Under the pieces are notes generated by a model. It was not told where the DNA came from. It made no database searches and saw nothing but the letters and a program-made list of their open reading frames with translations. A program made the translations under genes and the position numbers. Shown here one piece after another: positions 48,647 through 56,564 of a stretch of DNA of 64,000 bases. How positions within the stretch are numbered: position 1 is the first letter of the stretch; each line of letters begins with the position of its first letter. The stretch covers positions 11,108 to 75,107 of the forward strand of contig DATNIT010000133.1 in the NCBI GenBank assembly GCA_035604335.1, given 5' to 3'. The stretch is from DASZHJ01 sp035604335 (GTDB taxonomy: Bacteria > Pseudomonadota > Alphaproteobacteria > ATCC43930 > CGMCC-115725).

Positions 48647-50329
48647 TTGGACAGCCGGGACGCACTATTCCAGCCCGTTATAGAAGAGGGCGGAGCGTTC
48701 TCGTTCCGGGAGTCCGCATTCGCGACGTTCCCCGGCGCGGTGATCCAGGTCGATGCGCGCGGCCGAGGCACCGGCCTCAACTCCCGCGGCGAGGCGCTTC
48801 TCGCCGAAACCGCCGAGCCGCAGTGGCACCATGCCGCGGTGCAAATTGCCGCAGTCGTCGAGCGCGGTTTTGCCGCGATTGAGGCATTGACCCTGGAGCG
48901 CGTGCTGGAGGCCATGGTGCTTCCGCTCGCCCACGACCGCTCGGCCTTGGTGCTGGTGCGCGACCAGGGCCTCGAGACCAATCTGCGCGAAGCGCTCATC
49001 GAGAGCCGACAGCGTTTCAAGGCGCTGGTGGAGATCTCCAGCGATTTCGCCTGGGAGACCAATGCGCAATCCGTCTTCACCTTCGTGTCGCCTCATGGCG
49101 CGCTCGGCTGGAAAGCGGCCGACCTTTTGGGGCGGCGAGCCGCCGATTTCCTGATCGACGCCACGCAGACCCAGGCTCACGTGTTCTGCACGGAAAAACC
49201 GGTCGCGGACATGGATCTTTGGTTCCGGCGCGCCGACGGCGGAGCGGCGTGCCTCGGCGTCGCCGCCGTGCCGGTGCTCGCGCGGGACGGCTCGCTCAAG
49301 GGAGCACGGGGCGTCTGCCGCGACTTGACCGCCGACCGCGCGCGCGACGAGGCGCTTGCCCGCGCGCGCCTGCGCGACCGGTTGATGGCGCACATGGTGC
49401 GCACCATGCGAGACGAGATCGAGCCGCAGAAGGCGCTCTCGGCCGCGGTGAGCGCTGCCGGCCTTGCCGCCGGCGCGTCCGGCGGCCTGGTCCTGCGCCG
49501 GCTTCCCGACGGAACCGCGGAACAAGCGGTGCGCTGGGGAGAGGAAGCGCCGCCGGAGGCGCTCGTCGCCGTCGAGACCCAATTGGTCGGCGCGATCGAT
49601 CTCGAGCTCACGGTCGGCGACTACCTCTATGCGGGAATGGCGACCCGCTACCGCGGCGCTTCGAACGGCGCGTTGCTGCTTTGGCGCCGAGCCGGCGACG
49701 GTGCCTTCTCGGACGGCGACCGCGCGGTGGTCGCCGACGTCGCCGATCAGCTCGGGATCGCGATCGCCCAGGTCGTGCATCACGAGCGGATCGTGCAGCT
49801 CTCGCGGACGGACGGCCTCACCGGACTCCTCAACCGGCGCGCCTGCTTCGAGGAGCTGGAGCGCCGGCTGCAGACGCCGGACGCGAAGCGCCGGCCGGGC
49901 GCGCTCCTCTATCTCGATCTCGACAATTTCAAGGTGCTGAACGACCACGCCGGCCATGGCGCGGGCGATGAGGTTCTGCGGAGCTTCGCCCGCATTCTCC
50001 GCGAGAACACCCGCGGCGACGATGTCACGGCGCGCCTCGGCGGAGACGAATTCGTGGTCTGGATCGACGGCATCGGCCCGGAGATCGCGGAAACGCGGGC
50101 TCGCGCCATCCTCGACGCCTTCCGGGCGCTGGCTCCGGCCACCGGCGACGCCGAGCGGCCGCTGTCGGTCTCGATGGGCTTGGCGCTTTACGCTCCGCAG
50201 ATCCGGGAGGCGCCGGAGGCGTTGGTCGCCCGCGCCGATCGGGCCATGTACGCGGCAAAGGAAGCGGGCCGCGGTCAGCTCCGCTACGCGACGGCCTCGG
50301 CGCCTCGCGAGGAGGCGCTCTCGGCATGA
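48647..50329 (+). CDS. PAS-GAF-GGDEF diguanylate cyclase
   Basis: This 560-residue cytoplasmic protein makes cyclic di-GMP. A PAS domain at about 120-230 (FKALVEISSDFAWETNAQSV) and a GAF-like region at 245-380 precede a GGDEF domain at 385-545. The active site is intact (RLGGDEFVVW, residues 463-472), and the product-inhibition I-site R456-x-x-D459 stands exactly five residues before it. It starts at TTG 48647 behind GGGGGAG. It is divergent from the chemoreceptor and overlaps the DUF2336 gene by four bases. Confidence 0.93.
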   Translation: MDSRDALFQPVIEEGGAFSFRESAFATFPGAVIQVDARGRGTGLNSRGEALLAETAEPQWHHAAVQIAAVVERGFAAIEALTLERVLEAMVLPLAHDRSALVLVRDQGLETNLREALIESRQRFKALVEISSDFAWETNAQSVFTFVSPHGALGWKAADLLGRRAADFLIDATQTQAHVFCTEKPVADMDLWFRRADGGAACLGVAAVPVLARDGSLKGARGVCRDLTADRARDEALARARLRDRLMAHMVRTMRDEIEPQKALSAAVSAAGLAAGASGGLVLRRLPDGTAEQAVRWGEEAPPEALVAVETQLVGAIDLELTVGDYLYAGMATRYRGASNGALLLWRRAGDGAFSDGDRAVVADVADQLGIAIAQVVHHERIVQLSRTDGLTGLLNRRACFEELERRLQTPDAKRRPGALLYLDLDNFKVLNDHAGHGAGDEVLRSFARILRENTRGDDVTARLGGDEFVVWIDGIGPEIAETRARAILDAFRALAPATGDAERPLSVSMGLALYAPQIREAPEALVARADRAMYAAKEAGRGQLRYATASAPREEALSA

Positions 50330-51639
50330 TGGAGCTCCTGCAGCGCGTCATGCGCACCGTGCGGGGCGGCGAGAAGCCGCTCGACTACGAGGCCTCGAAG
50401 CGCCTCGCCTCCAGCCCCAAGCCCGCCGACCGCCGTGCCGTCGCGCGTCATTCCGGCGCGCGCCCGGAAGTTCTCTATTACCTCACCGGCGACAGCGACC
50501 ACGAAGTGCGCGCGGGCGTGGCCGCGAACGAATCGACGCCGGTACAGGCGGACTTGATCCTGGCGCGCGATCGCGACGAGCGCGTGCGCGTCGATCTCGC
50601 GGCCAAGATCGCGCGGCTGACGCCGAGCTTGAGCAAGGAGCAGCACGACCGCCTGCGCGCCATGACCTACGAGGTGCTCGAGATACTCGTGCGCGACCAG
50701 GTCGCGCGGGTGCGCGAGGTCATCTCCACGGTCCTGAAGGACGTGGCGAACGCGCCGCCCCACGTGATGCGCGCCCTCGCGCGCGACAGCGAGATCGTTG
50801 TGGCGGGCCCGGTGCTGCAGTTCTCGCCCGTGCTCACCGACGACGATCTGCTCGAGATCATCAACCACGCGCCGATCTCGGGCGCCCTTACCGCGATCGC
50901 GCGGCGCATCGAAGTGGCCTCCGCCGTCGCGGACGCCATCGGCGACAGCCCGGACGACGATGCGATCACCGCATTGCTGGAGAATCCGAGCGCGCAGATT
51001 CGCGAGGCGACCCTGGACCGGCTGGTGGAGCGCGCGCCGCACGTATCCGCTTGGCACCGGCCCCTGGTGGCCCGGCCATGGCTGCCCGCGGCGGCCGTCA
51101 AGAAGCTCGCCCGGTTCGTCGCGCAAAATCTGCTGCAGCTCTTGACCGAGCGCCGTGATCTGGATCCCGAGACCGCGAGCGAGGTGAAGGCCGAGGTGTT
51201 GCAGCGGATCGACGCCGCGCCGGATACAGATGAGGTCGAGCCGCCAACGCTTGCGAAGCCACCGGGTAACGGCGCGATTTCCGACGCCCTGGCGCGCGCC
51301 CGGGCGCTCAAGGCCGCCGGCGGGCTCGACGAGGCGACGGTTCTGGACGCGCTCGGCAGCGACCGCGCCTTCGTGCGCGCGGCATTGGCCACGCTCGGGG
51401 ATTTGCCGATGGAGGTGGTGGACCGCGTGCTGGCCGCGCACAGCCCAAAAGGCGTGACGGCGCTGGTCTGGCATTGCCATCTCAGCATGCACGCGGCCGT
51501 CAAGGTGCAGATCCAACTGGGCCGGATCGCGCCGAGCGCGGCGGTTCAGCCGCGGGGCGGCGGCTACCCCTTGAGCGAGGAAGCCATGCGCTGGCAGTTG
51601 GAATTCTTCGGCGGCGTCCTGGCGCCGGCTGCGTACTGA
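50326..51639 (+). CDS. DUF2336 domain protein
   Basis: This 437-residue, all-helical protein resembles HEAT-type repeats (PADRRAVARHSGARPEVLYY and RDRDERVRVDLAAKIARL). DUF2336 proteins are found mainly in alphaproteobacteria and their function is not known. The start overlaps the stop of the diguanylate cyclase (ATGA), so the two are co-translated and this could be its effector or scaffold. That link is inference. Confidence 0.85.
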   Translation: MMELLQRVMRTVRGGEKPLDYEASKRLASSPKPADRRAVARHSGARPEVLYYLTGDSDHEVRAGVAANESTPVQADLILARDRDERVRVDLAAKIARLTPSLSKEQHDRLRAMTYEVLEILVRDQVARVREVISTVLKDVANAPPHVMRALARDSEIVVAGPVLQFSPVLTDDDLLEIINHAPISGALTAIARRIEVASAVADAIGDSPDDDAITALLENPSAQIREATLDRLVERAPHVSAWHRPLVARPWLPAAAVKKLARFVAQNLLQLLTERRDLDPETASEVKAEVLQRIDAAPDTDEVEPPTLAKPPGNGAISDALARARALKAAGGLDEATVLDALGSDRAFVRAALATLGDLPMEVVDRVLAAHSPKGVTALVWHCHLSMHAAVKVQIQLGRIAPSAAVQPRGGGYPLSEEAMRWQLEFFGGVLAPAAY

Positions 51640-51648
51640 AAAGAAGAC

Positions 51649-51668
51649 GGCGCCGCGATGGCGGCGCC
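51649..51668. terminator. Bidirectional terminator-like hairpin
   Basis: GGCGCCGC-GATG-GCGGCGCC, a perfect 8-base stem with a 4-base loop, lies between the convergent DUF2336 and OmpA genes. On the minus side it is followed by GTCTTCTTTTC, which is T-rich. Confidence 0.6.
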
Positions 51669-51695
51669 GCCTCCGAGAGGCTCGGTTCGTTAGCG

Positions 51696-52157
51696 CTATT
51701 GGAAAGCGATCTCGACCATCCGGTTGCGCGGCTCGCGCACGCCCGGCGGCGTCGGAATGGACGGCTCGTGGGAGCCGACCGAGCGCTCGCTGATCCGGTC
51801 GGATGCGATGCCGCCTGCGATCAGCGCAGTGCGTACCGCGTCGGCCCTGCGTTGCGCGGGGCCGACAATGGAGCGATCCGTGTCGGCGATGTCGGTCTTG
51901 CCGACCACCACGACGACCTTGGCGCTGGTGTCGCGGTTGGCCTCGGTGATCACTTGGGCGATCAACTGCCGGGCCTCGGGCGTGAGGCCGGACTTGTCGA
52001 CGTCGAAGTAGACGTTGAATTGCCGCTGCGCGGTCGCCGCGGCGGGTTGGGCAGCGCTGGTCGATTGCGGGCCGCGAGACCCGTCCGAGCAACCCGCCAG
52101 CGATAGTGCCGCGACCAGGACGGCCGAATATCCCAGACTTCTGCTGATGGCCATCAT
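51696..52157 (-). CDS. OmpA-family lipoprotein
   Basis: A 153-residue outer-membrane lipoprotein starts at ATG 52157 behind GGAGGAACCGACA. The lipobox is LAGC. An OmpA C-terminal-type domain (NVYFDVDKSGLTPEARQLIA, then KTDIADTD, GPAQRRADAVRTAL and NRMVEIAF) would bind peptidoglycan. The expected Asp and Arg contacts are partly replaced, as TDIADTD is a variant of the usual TDxxG. The frame extends upstream to 52655 but that stretch is non-coding in character. Confidence 0.88.
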   Translation of the reverse strand: MMAISRSLGYSAVLVAALSLAGCSDGSRGPQSTSAAQPAAATAQRQFNVYFDVDKSGLTPEARQLIAQVITEANRDTSAKVVVVVGKTDIADTDRSIVGPAQRRADAVRTALIAGGIASDRISERSVGSHEPSIPTPPGVREPRNRMVEIAFQ

Positions 52158-52397
52158 TGTCGGTTCCTCCTGAGGCTTGAGTATCGGGGCCTGCACGCCG
52201 AAGCAGCAGCCGTGACAAAGGTCGCATGAGGATTTGGGGACTACATGGCGGGACTTGGGCGAATTCAGGGCGGGGCCACCGGCCACTGTTTTGCCGCAGC
52301 GAACCCCCTTTGGGACGAGGATTTCGCGCGCCGGTTTCTTTCCGGCGGGTGAGCCGCTAGGCTCGGACGGTACGCCCACTGTCCGGGAAAGGCGCCA

Positions 52398-52865
52398 ATG
52401 ACAGCAAGGACTTCGATGAGATGGCGGCGGCTGGTGATTGCCCTGGCATCGGCTGCGAGCCTTCTTGCCCCCGCTCAGGCACAAACCCTGCTGCGCTCGC
52501 CCCAGCAAATTTCCCACTGCCTCTGCCAGAACCGCGTGGTCGACGAGCTCAAGGTGGCGCTCGATCAGCAATGGCGGCTTTACGAGGAGGCGCGGCGGCG
52601 CTACGCCGCGCTCGAGGATCAGGTCGACGCGGTAAAGGTACGCATGGACGTCCACGACAGGGATCAGGTCGAGTCGTTCCAGAGACTGCTGGACCAGCGC
52701 GACGCGGCGCAGCGCGCGTTCCAGGACGAGGCGACGCCGGCCTATAGCGCCGCTGTCGAGCGCTACAACAGCGCGGTCGAGACCTATAACGGCAGCTGCG
52801 CCGACGCGGTCTTCGACCCCGATGTACTCGCGCAGGTCCAGCTCGGGCTCTACTGCCCGCGCTGA
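52398..52865 (+). CDS. Secreted coiled-coil protein of unknown function
   Basis: A 155-residue protein has a signal peptide ending APAQA-Q near residue 28. The mature part has four cysteines (HCLCQNR near the start, SCADA and YCPR near the end) that could form disulfides, and a central helix rich in Arg, Glu and Gln (about 50-120). No family is recognised. It lies divergent from the OmpA gene across a 240-base gap in which nothing else is seen. Confidence 0.75.
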   Translation: MTARTSMRWRRLVIALASAASLLAPAQAQTLLRSPQQISHCLCQNRVVDELKVALDQQWRLYEEARRRYAALEDQVDAVKVRMDVHDRDQVESFQRLLDQRDAAQRAFQDEATPAYSAAVERYNSAVETYNGSCADAVFDPDVLAQVQLGLYCPR

Positions 52866-52874
52866 GCGGGACGC

Positions 52875-53570
52875 TCACGGCTTGCGGTGGAGGAACTCGC
52901 TGCGCGCGAGGGCGCGGTGCCGCGCCAGCCGGTCGGCGACGCGGAGCGGAGGTTCTCCGCGGGCAACGCGTCCGCCCATGCCGGAGAGCACGCGGTCGAG
53001 GCCCGTGCCGTCCATCTCCCAGCTCCGCGTCGGCCCGGTGTCGAGGTGCACGAAGTGCGAGCGGGGATACCAGCCGACGCCGCCGCGGGCCATGCGGCGG
53101 GCGGCGGTCTCGGCATCGAGGAGGCGTCGATCGAAGGAGACATCGATCGCGCGTCCGTACATGTGCTGGCTCTTCTCGGCGACGCCGAACATCGTCGCGC
53201 GCAGCCGGGCGTTCGTCTCGGGCGTGCGGTAGGCGGACAGCACCGACGCGTTGGTCTCGCCGACCGCGTCCATGACGTCGGCGAGAAAGTCGAGCGTGGC
53301 GACGTCGATCGGCCCCACTTTATTTACGTGGAAGTCACGCAGGAAATGCGCGAGGTCGGTGATGGCGTCCGGGATCGGCCCGGTGTTGTCGCGATAGGGG
53401 CCCTCGAAGGTTTCGCCCGTATGCACGTTCTTGAGCTTGAGCCGGCGCGGTGCCACCGGCCGCGCGATCGCAACCGGCGCGGCATTGCCCGGCGCGAGGG
53501 TGCCCGCTCCGAGAATGCATAGGCCGGTCGCGATCAGCAGATCGCGTCGCCGCAAGAGCGCCGAGCTCAT
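52875..53570 (-). CDS. DUF882 / YcbK-like peptidase M15 family protein
   Basis: A 231-residue exported protein has a twin-arginine-like MSSALLRRRDLLIATGLCIL start. The M15 metal site is visible: SAYRTPETNARLR, SQHMYGRAIDVS and HFVHLDTGPTRSW, with the His, Asp and His ligands. YcbK-type proteins (MepK) are murein endopeptidases acting on 3-3 crosslinks, so a role in cell wall remodelling is inferred. Confidence 0.88.
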   Translation of the reverse strand: MSSALLRRRDLLIATGLCILGAGTLAPGNAAPVAIARPVAPRRLKLKNVHTGETFEGPYRDNTGPIPDAITDLAHFLRDFHVNKVGPIDVATLDFLADVMDAVGETNASVLSAYRTPETNARLRATMFGVAEKSQHMYGRAIDVSFDRRLLDAETAARRMARGGVGWYPRSHFVHLDTGPTRSWEMDGTGLDRVLSGMGGRVARGEPPLRVADRLARHRALARSEFLHRKP

Positions 53571-53640
53571 GCGGCACCGGAAGCCCGCGCTTTCCCCCAG
53601 GAAAGTGCGCGGGCAAACCGTGCAGCGGGCTCAGTGCCGA

Positions 53641-53868
53641 TCAACGCCAGCGGTGATCGTGGCCCCACCCGCCGCCGCCCCAGCCACCCCCGCCCCCGTA
53701 GTAGACGCCGACCGACGGGCCGTAATAGGCGGGGCCGTAGTAGCCAGGGCTGCCGTAGTAGCCGGAGTCGTAATAGCCGTAGCCGGGGGCGGGGGCCACA
53801 TAGCAAGCGGAGAGGGCCAGCCCCAATCCTGCCACGATTAGCGTCGAGATCGCTGCTTTTGCGCGCAT
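53641..53868 (-). CDS. Small Gly/Tyr-rich lipoprotein
   Basis: A 75-residue protein has a lipobox LSAC (Cys near residue 22). The mature part is a GYY/GPAYYG-type low-complexity region ending in a GGGW/HDHRW segment. Such proteins are common in proteobacterial envelopes and their function is unknown. ATG 53868 is preferred to an in-frame start 14 codons upstream because it gives a clean signal. Confidence 0.68.
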   Translation of the reverse strand: MRAKAAISTLIVAGLGLALSACYVAPAPGYGYYDSGYYGSPGYYGPAYYGPSVGVYYGGGGGWGGGGWGHDHRWR

Positions 53869-54045
53869 AGTCAGGCCTCCAGGGGTTATCGCGTGAAAGG
53901 GCCCCCGCAAAACCTCCGCCTGTATAACGCTGCGCGCGTAGATTTATTTCCACTCGACCCGTCCCACGCCGAAGCGCCTTCGCTGCCGTGCACGGGGCAC
54001 TATGTAGGGTGGGCACGGTCGAGTAACATCCCCCGAAGCAAAACT

Positions 54046-54066
54046 GTTGCGCTGAATAGGCGCAAC
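54046..54066 (-). terminator. Terminator of the copper chaperone gene
   Basis: On the minus strand GTTGCGC-CTATTCA-GCGCAAC (7-base perfect stem) is followed by AGTTTTGCTT, a moderate T-run, 10 bases past the stop codon. Confidence 0.6.
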
Positions 54067-54075
54067 GCCAGAGCC

Positions 54076-54561
54076 TCAGGGCATCTTCATCGGCATCGAG
54101 TCCGGCGGGGCCGAGGCCGATTTGGGCGGCGTACGCGTGACGGCGACGGTGACCTCGAGCGGCGGCGCGGCCGCGAAGGTGAGCGTGATCGGGAAGCTCT
54201 CGCCGGCGCTGAGCTGCTTTGTCATGCCCATGAGCATGATGTGATAGCGCCCGGGCTCGATCGCCGTGCTGGCTCCCGCCGGCAGCGCGAGCTCGGGCAC
54301 CGGCTTCATGCTCATGATGCCGTTCGCCGTCACGTCCTCGTGGACTTCCGCCCGCTCGGCCACCGGCGTGTTGACGCCGACGAGGCGATCGCCGGCGGCG
54401 CCGCGGTTGCTCAGCATGAGATAGACCGCGCCGGTTCTCGTGCCCTTGAGGGTCGGCCGCGCCCAGGCGTCGCTCGCCGCGATGGGAGAATCATCGGCCA
54501 TGGCCGGACTCGCGAGAGCGCACAGCGCGACCGCCGCGAGTAGGACCAGGCATTTCCGCAT
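54076..54561 (-). CDS. Periplasmic copper chaperone PCu(A)C
   Basis: A 161-residue exported protein has a signal peptide ending SPAMA-D. Copper ligands of the family are visible: EVHEDVTANGIMSMKPV (His then Met) and RYHIMLMGM (His-x-Met). Such proteins deliver Cu(I) to cytochrome c oxidase CuA. A His/Met tail (SMPMKMP) at the C-terminus could add copper affinity. No cox genes are in the window. Confidence 0.9.
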   Translation of the reverse strand: MRKCLVLLAAVALCALASPAMADDSPIAASDAWARPTLKGTRTGAVYLMLSNRGAAGDRLVGVNTPVAERAEVHEDVTANGIMSMKPVPELALPAGASTAIEPGRYHIMLMGMTKQLSAGESFPITLTFAAAPPLEVTVAVTRTPPKSASAPPDSMPMKMP

Positions 54562-54580
54562 CGGGCTCTCCTCCGTCGGG

Positions 54581-56071
54581 TCAGCTCTGGCGCCCCGGCG
54601 GCGCGTTCAGGCGGTCGAGCGGGAAGATCGGACGCCGGACGCGGACATAGTCGAGCCGGGAATTGTCGGACGTTGTGACGCCCTCGCCGTCGAGCGTGAT
54701 GGTGGCGCGGCCGAGCGGCGCGAAGCCCGCGCGGTAGTGGATCCGCGATTTCAGCAGCAGGTACCGCTTGGTGCGCGGGTCTATTCCGACGCTGGTGAAG
54801 ACGCCGATGTCCCAGGGCTCGTGATGCCGGGAGACCACGACGATCTGCATGGTGCCGGTGTCGAGCACGGCGGTCGGCCCCATCTTCACGGTGACGCCGG
54901 TATACATGGGGCCGCGCACGATCCATTCGCCGTCGGTGAGGGTGCGAACCCGTCCGGTGATCTCGAGCGGCGTGCCCTTGAGCTTGACCGAGGGCATATC
55001 GGTGCGGCCGCCGAGCTCGAGCGTGACCGTGGCGCCGACGCCTGCCTTCGCCATCTGCTGCACGGCCGTCGGGTCCCAGACCGCGGCCACCGCGACGTCC
55101 TCCAGGCCTTGCCGCAGCACCTCCGCGATTACGGTCATCACGTCCTCGGTGCCGCCGGAGCCGACGTTGTCGGCGTGGTCCAGCAGGAGGACGGGACCGC
55201 TGGCGATGGCCTTGGCGCGCGCCACCGCTTGCGTGAGCGGCTCCGGCCGGTAGAGCAGCTCTTGCCGCTGCTCCCACGCGCTCTCCATCAGCCGCCGCGC
55301 CGAGGCGCTCGCGGCGTCGCGGTTGCCATCCGAAACACAGATCGCGGACATGCCGGCGTCCGCGAAGTCCGCTAGCGGGAAGCCGCCGAACACGGTCGCC
55401 GCCAGCATGCCTTTGGCCTCCTCCTCGCGCGTGAGCCGGATGAGCGTCTTGAAGGGCTCGTCGTCCGTGCCCATGCGGAGCGTCTGCGCCAGCAGCGGCC
55501 GGCGGTCCCAGCCCATCACCGGATGGATCTCGCCCTTGAGCGCGCGCAGCAGGATGCGGCCGACCTGCTCGCCCACCACCTCCATGTCGACGTGCGGGTA
55601 GGTCTTGTAGCCGATCAGCGTCGTCGAGTTGCGCACCATCGCCTCCGTGAGATTGGCGTGGAGGTCGCAGGTGACGGCGATCGGCAGATCCGGCGCAATG
55701 GCGCGGATCGATTCGAGGAGCGTGCCCTCGCCGTCGGGTGTGGTCTCCGCCACCATGGCGCCGTGGAGATCCAGGAGCGCGGCATCGCAACCGCGGCGCA
55801 CCGCCTCCAGGATCGGCGTGACCATGGTCTCGTAGGCGGCTTTCTCGACGGGGCCGCTGGGCATCGCTTCGGCGGCGACCGGTGTCGCCACCTCCGCGCC
55901 CATCTCGCGCGCGAGCTTGAGATAGGCGCCGAACGGCATCGCGGTGCCCTCATAGGCCCGGCGCGCGTCGGCGCTGAAATAGGCGCCCCACTCCTCGAAC
56001 CGCCGCCAGTCCGTGCGGATGGGCGAGAAGGTGTTGGTCTCGTGCTTCATCATCGCGATGACGAAACGCAT
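54581..56071 (-). CDS. M81 family metallopeptidase (MlrC-like)
   Basis: This 496-residue protein starts at ATG 56071. The metal-site segments are MMKHETNTFSP, DLHGAMVAETTPDGEG, TCDLHANLTEAMV and GYKTYPHVDM, which is the DUF1485/MlrC pattern. MlrC removes linearised microcystin in sphingomonads, but most relatives have no known substrate and occur with peptide ABC transporters, as here. It ends 20 bases upstream of the copper chaperone gene and starts 5 bases after hisI. Confidence 0.88.
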   Translation of the reverse strand: MRFVIAMMKHETNTFSPIRTDWRRFEEWGAYFSADARRAYEGTAMPFGAYLKLAREMGAEVATPVAAEAMPSGPVEKAAYETMVTPILEAVRRGCDAALLDLHGAMVAETTPDGEGTLLESIRAIAPDLPIAVTCDLHANLTEAMVRNSTTLIGYKTYPHVDMEVVGEQVGRILLRALKGEIHPVMGWDRRPLLAQTLRMGTDDEPFKTLIRLTREEEAKGMLAATVFGGFPLADFADAGMSAICVSDGNRDAASASARRLMESAWEQRQELLYRPEPLTQAVARAKAIASGPVLLLDHADNVGSGGTEDVMTVIAEVLRQGLEDVAVAAVWDPTAVQQMAKAGVGATVTLELGGRTDMPSVKLKGTPLEITGRVRTLTDGEWIVRGPMYTGVTVKMGPTAVLDTGTMQIVVVSRHHEPWDIGVFTSVGIDPRTKRYLLLKSRIHYRAGFAPLGRATITLDGEGVTTSDNSRLDYVRVRRPIFPLDRLNAPPGRQS

Positions 56072-56076
56072 CGCCG

Positions 56077-56490
56077 TCAGGCCTCCGCGCCGTAGAGCGC
56101 TTTGGGATCGACGATCGGCTCCGCGATCCGCTCGAGCCCGCCGCCGCGCAGCGCGCGGAAGAAGCAGCTGCGCGTCCCCGTGTGGCAAGCGGCGCCGACC
56201 TGGTCCACCAGCAGTAGCACCGCATCGCCGTCGCAGTCGACGCGCAGCTCGACCAGCCGCTGCGTCTGGCCGGACGTCTCGCCCTTGCGCCAGAGTTTGC
56301 CGCGTGAGCGCGAGAAATACGTGACGTGGCCGGTAGCCAGGGTCTCGTCGACCGCCTCCCGGCTCATCCAGGCGAGCATCAGCACCTCGCCGGTATCGTG
56401 CTGCTGCGCGATCGCGGCCACCAGGCCATCGCGGTCGAACTTGAGAGCGGACAGCAGCGCCGCGGCGGCGCTCGGGGAAGGCGCGGTCAT
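56077..56490 (-). CDS. hisI: Phosphoribosyl-AMP cyclohydrolase
   Basis: This 137-residue enzyme opens the purine ring of PR-AMP in histidine biosynthesis. It has AWMSREAVDETL, the SRSRGKLWRKGETSG core with zinc ligands in the following DCDGDAVLLLVDQ, and GAACHTGTRSCFF with the second and third metal-site cysteines. No other his gene is near, so it is an isolated copy in front of the M81 gene. Confidence 0.95.
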   Translation of the reverse strand: MTAPSPSAAAALLSALKFDRDGLVAAIAQQHDTGEVLMLAWMSREAVDETLATGHVTYFSRSRGKLWRKGETSGQTQRLVELRVDCDGDAVLLLVDQVGAACHTGTRSCFFRALRGGGLERIAEPIVDPKALYGAEA

Positions 56491-56564
56491 GAGGTCTCCG
56501 GAGCGGGGTCTGGCGCCTCAGTAATAGAAGGATTGGCCCGCTCGCCGCAACCCGCGCGCGGGCT

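Noticed and set aside
51696..52655. N-terminal extension of the OmpA lipoprotein to 52655
   Set aside because: The lipoprotein signal and ribosome-binding site place the start at 52157; the extension overlaps the start of the divergent secreted-protein gene.
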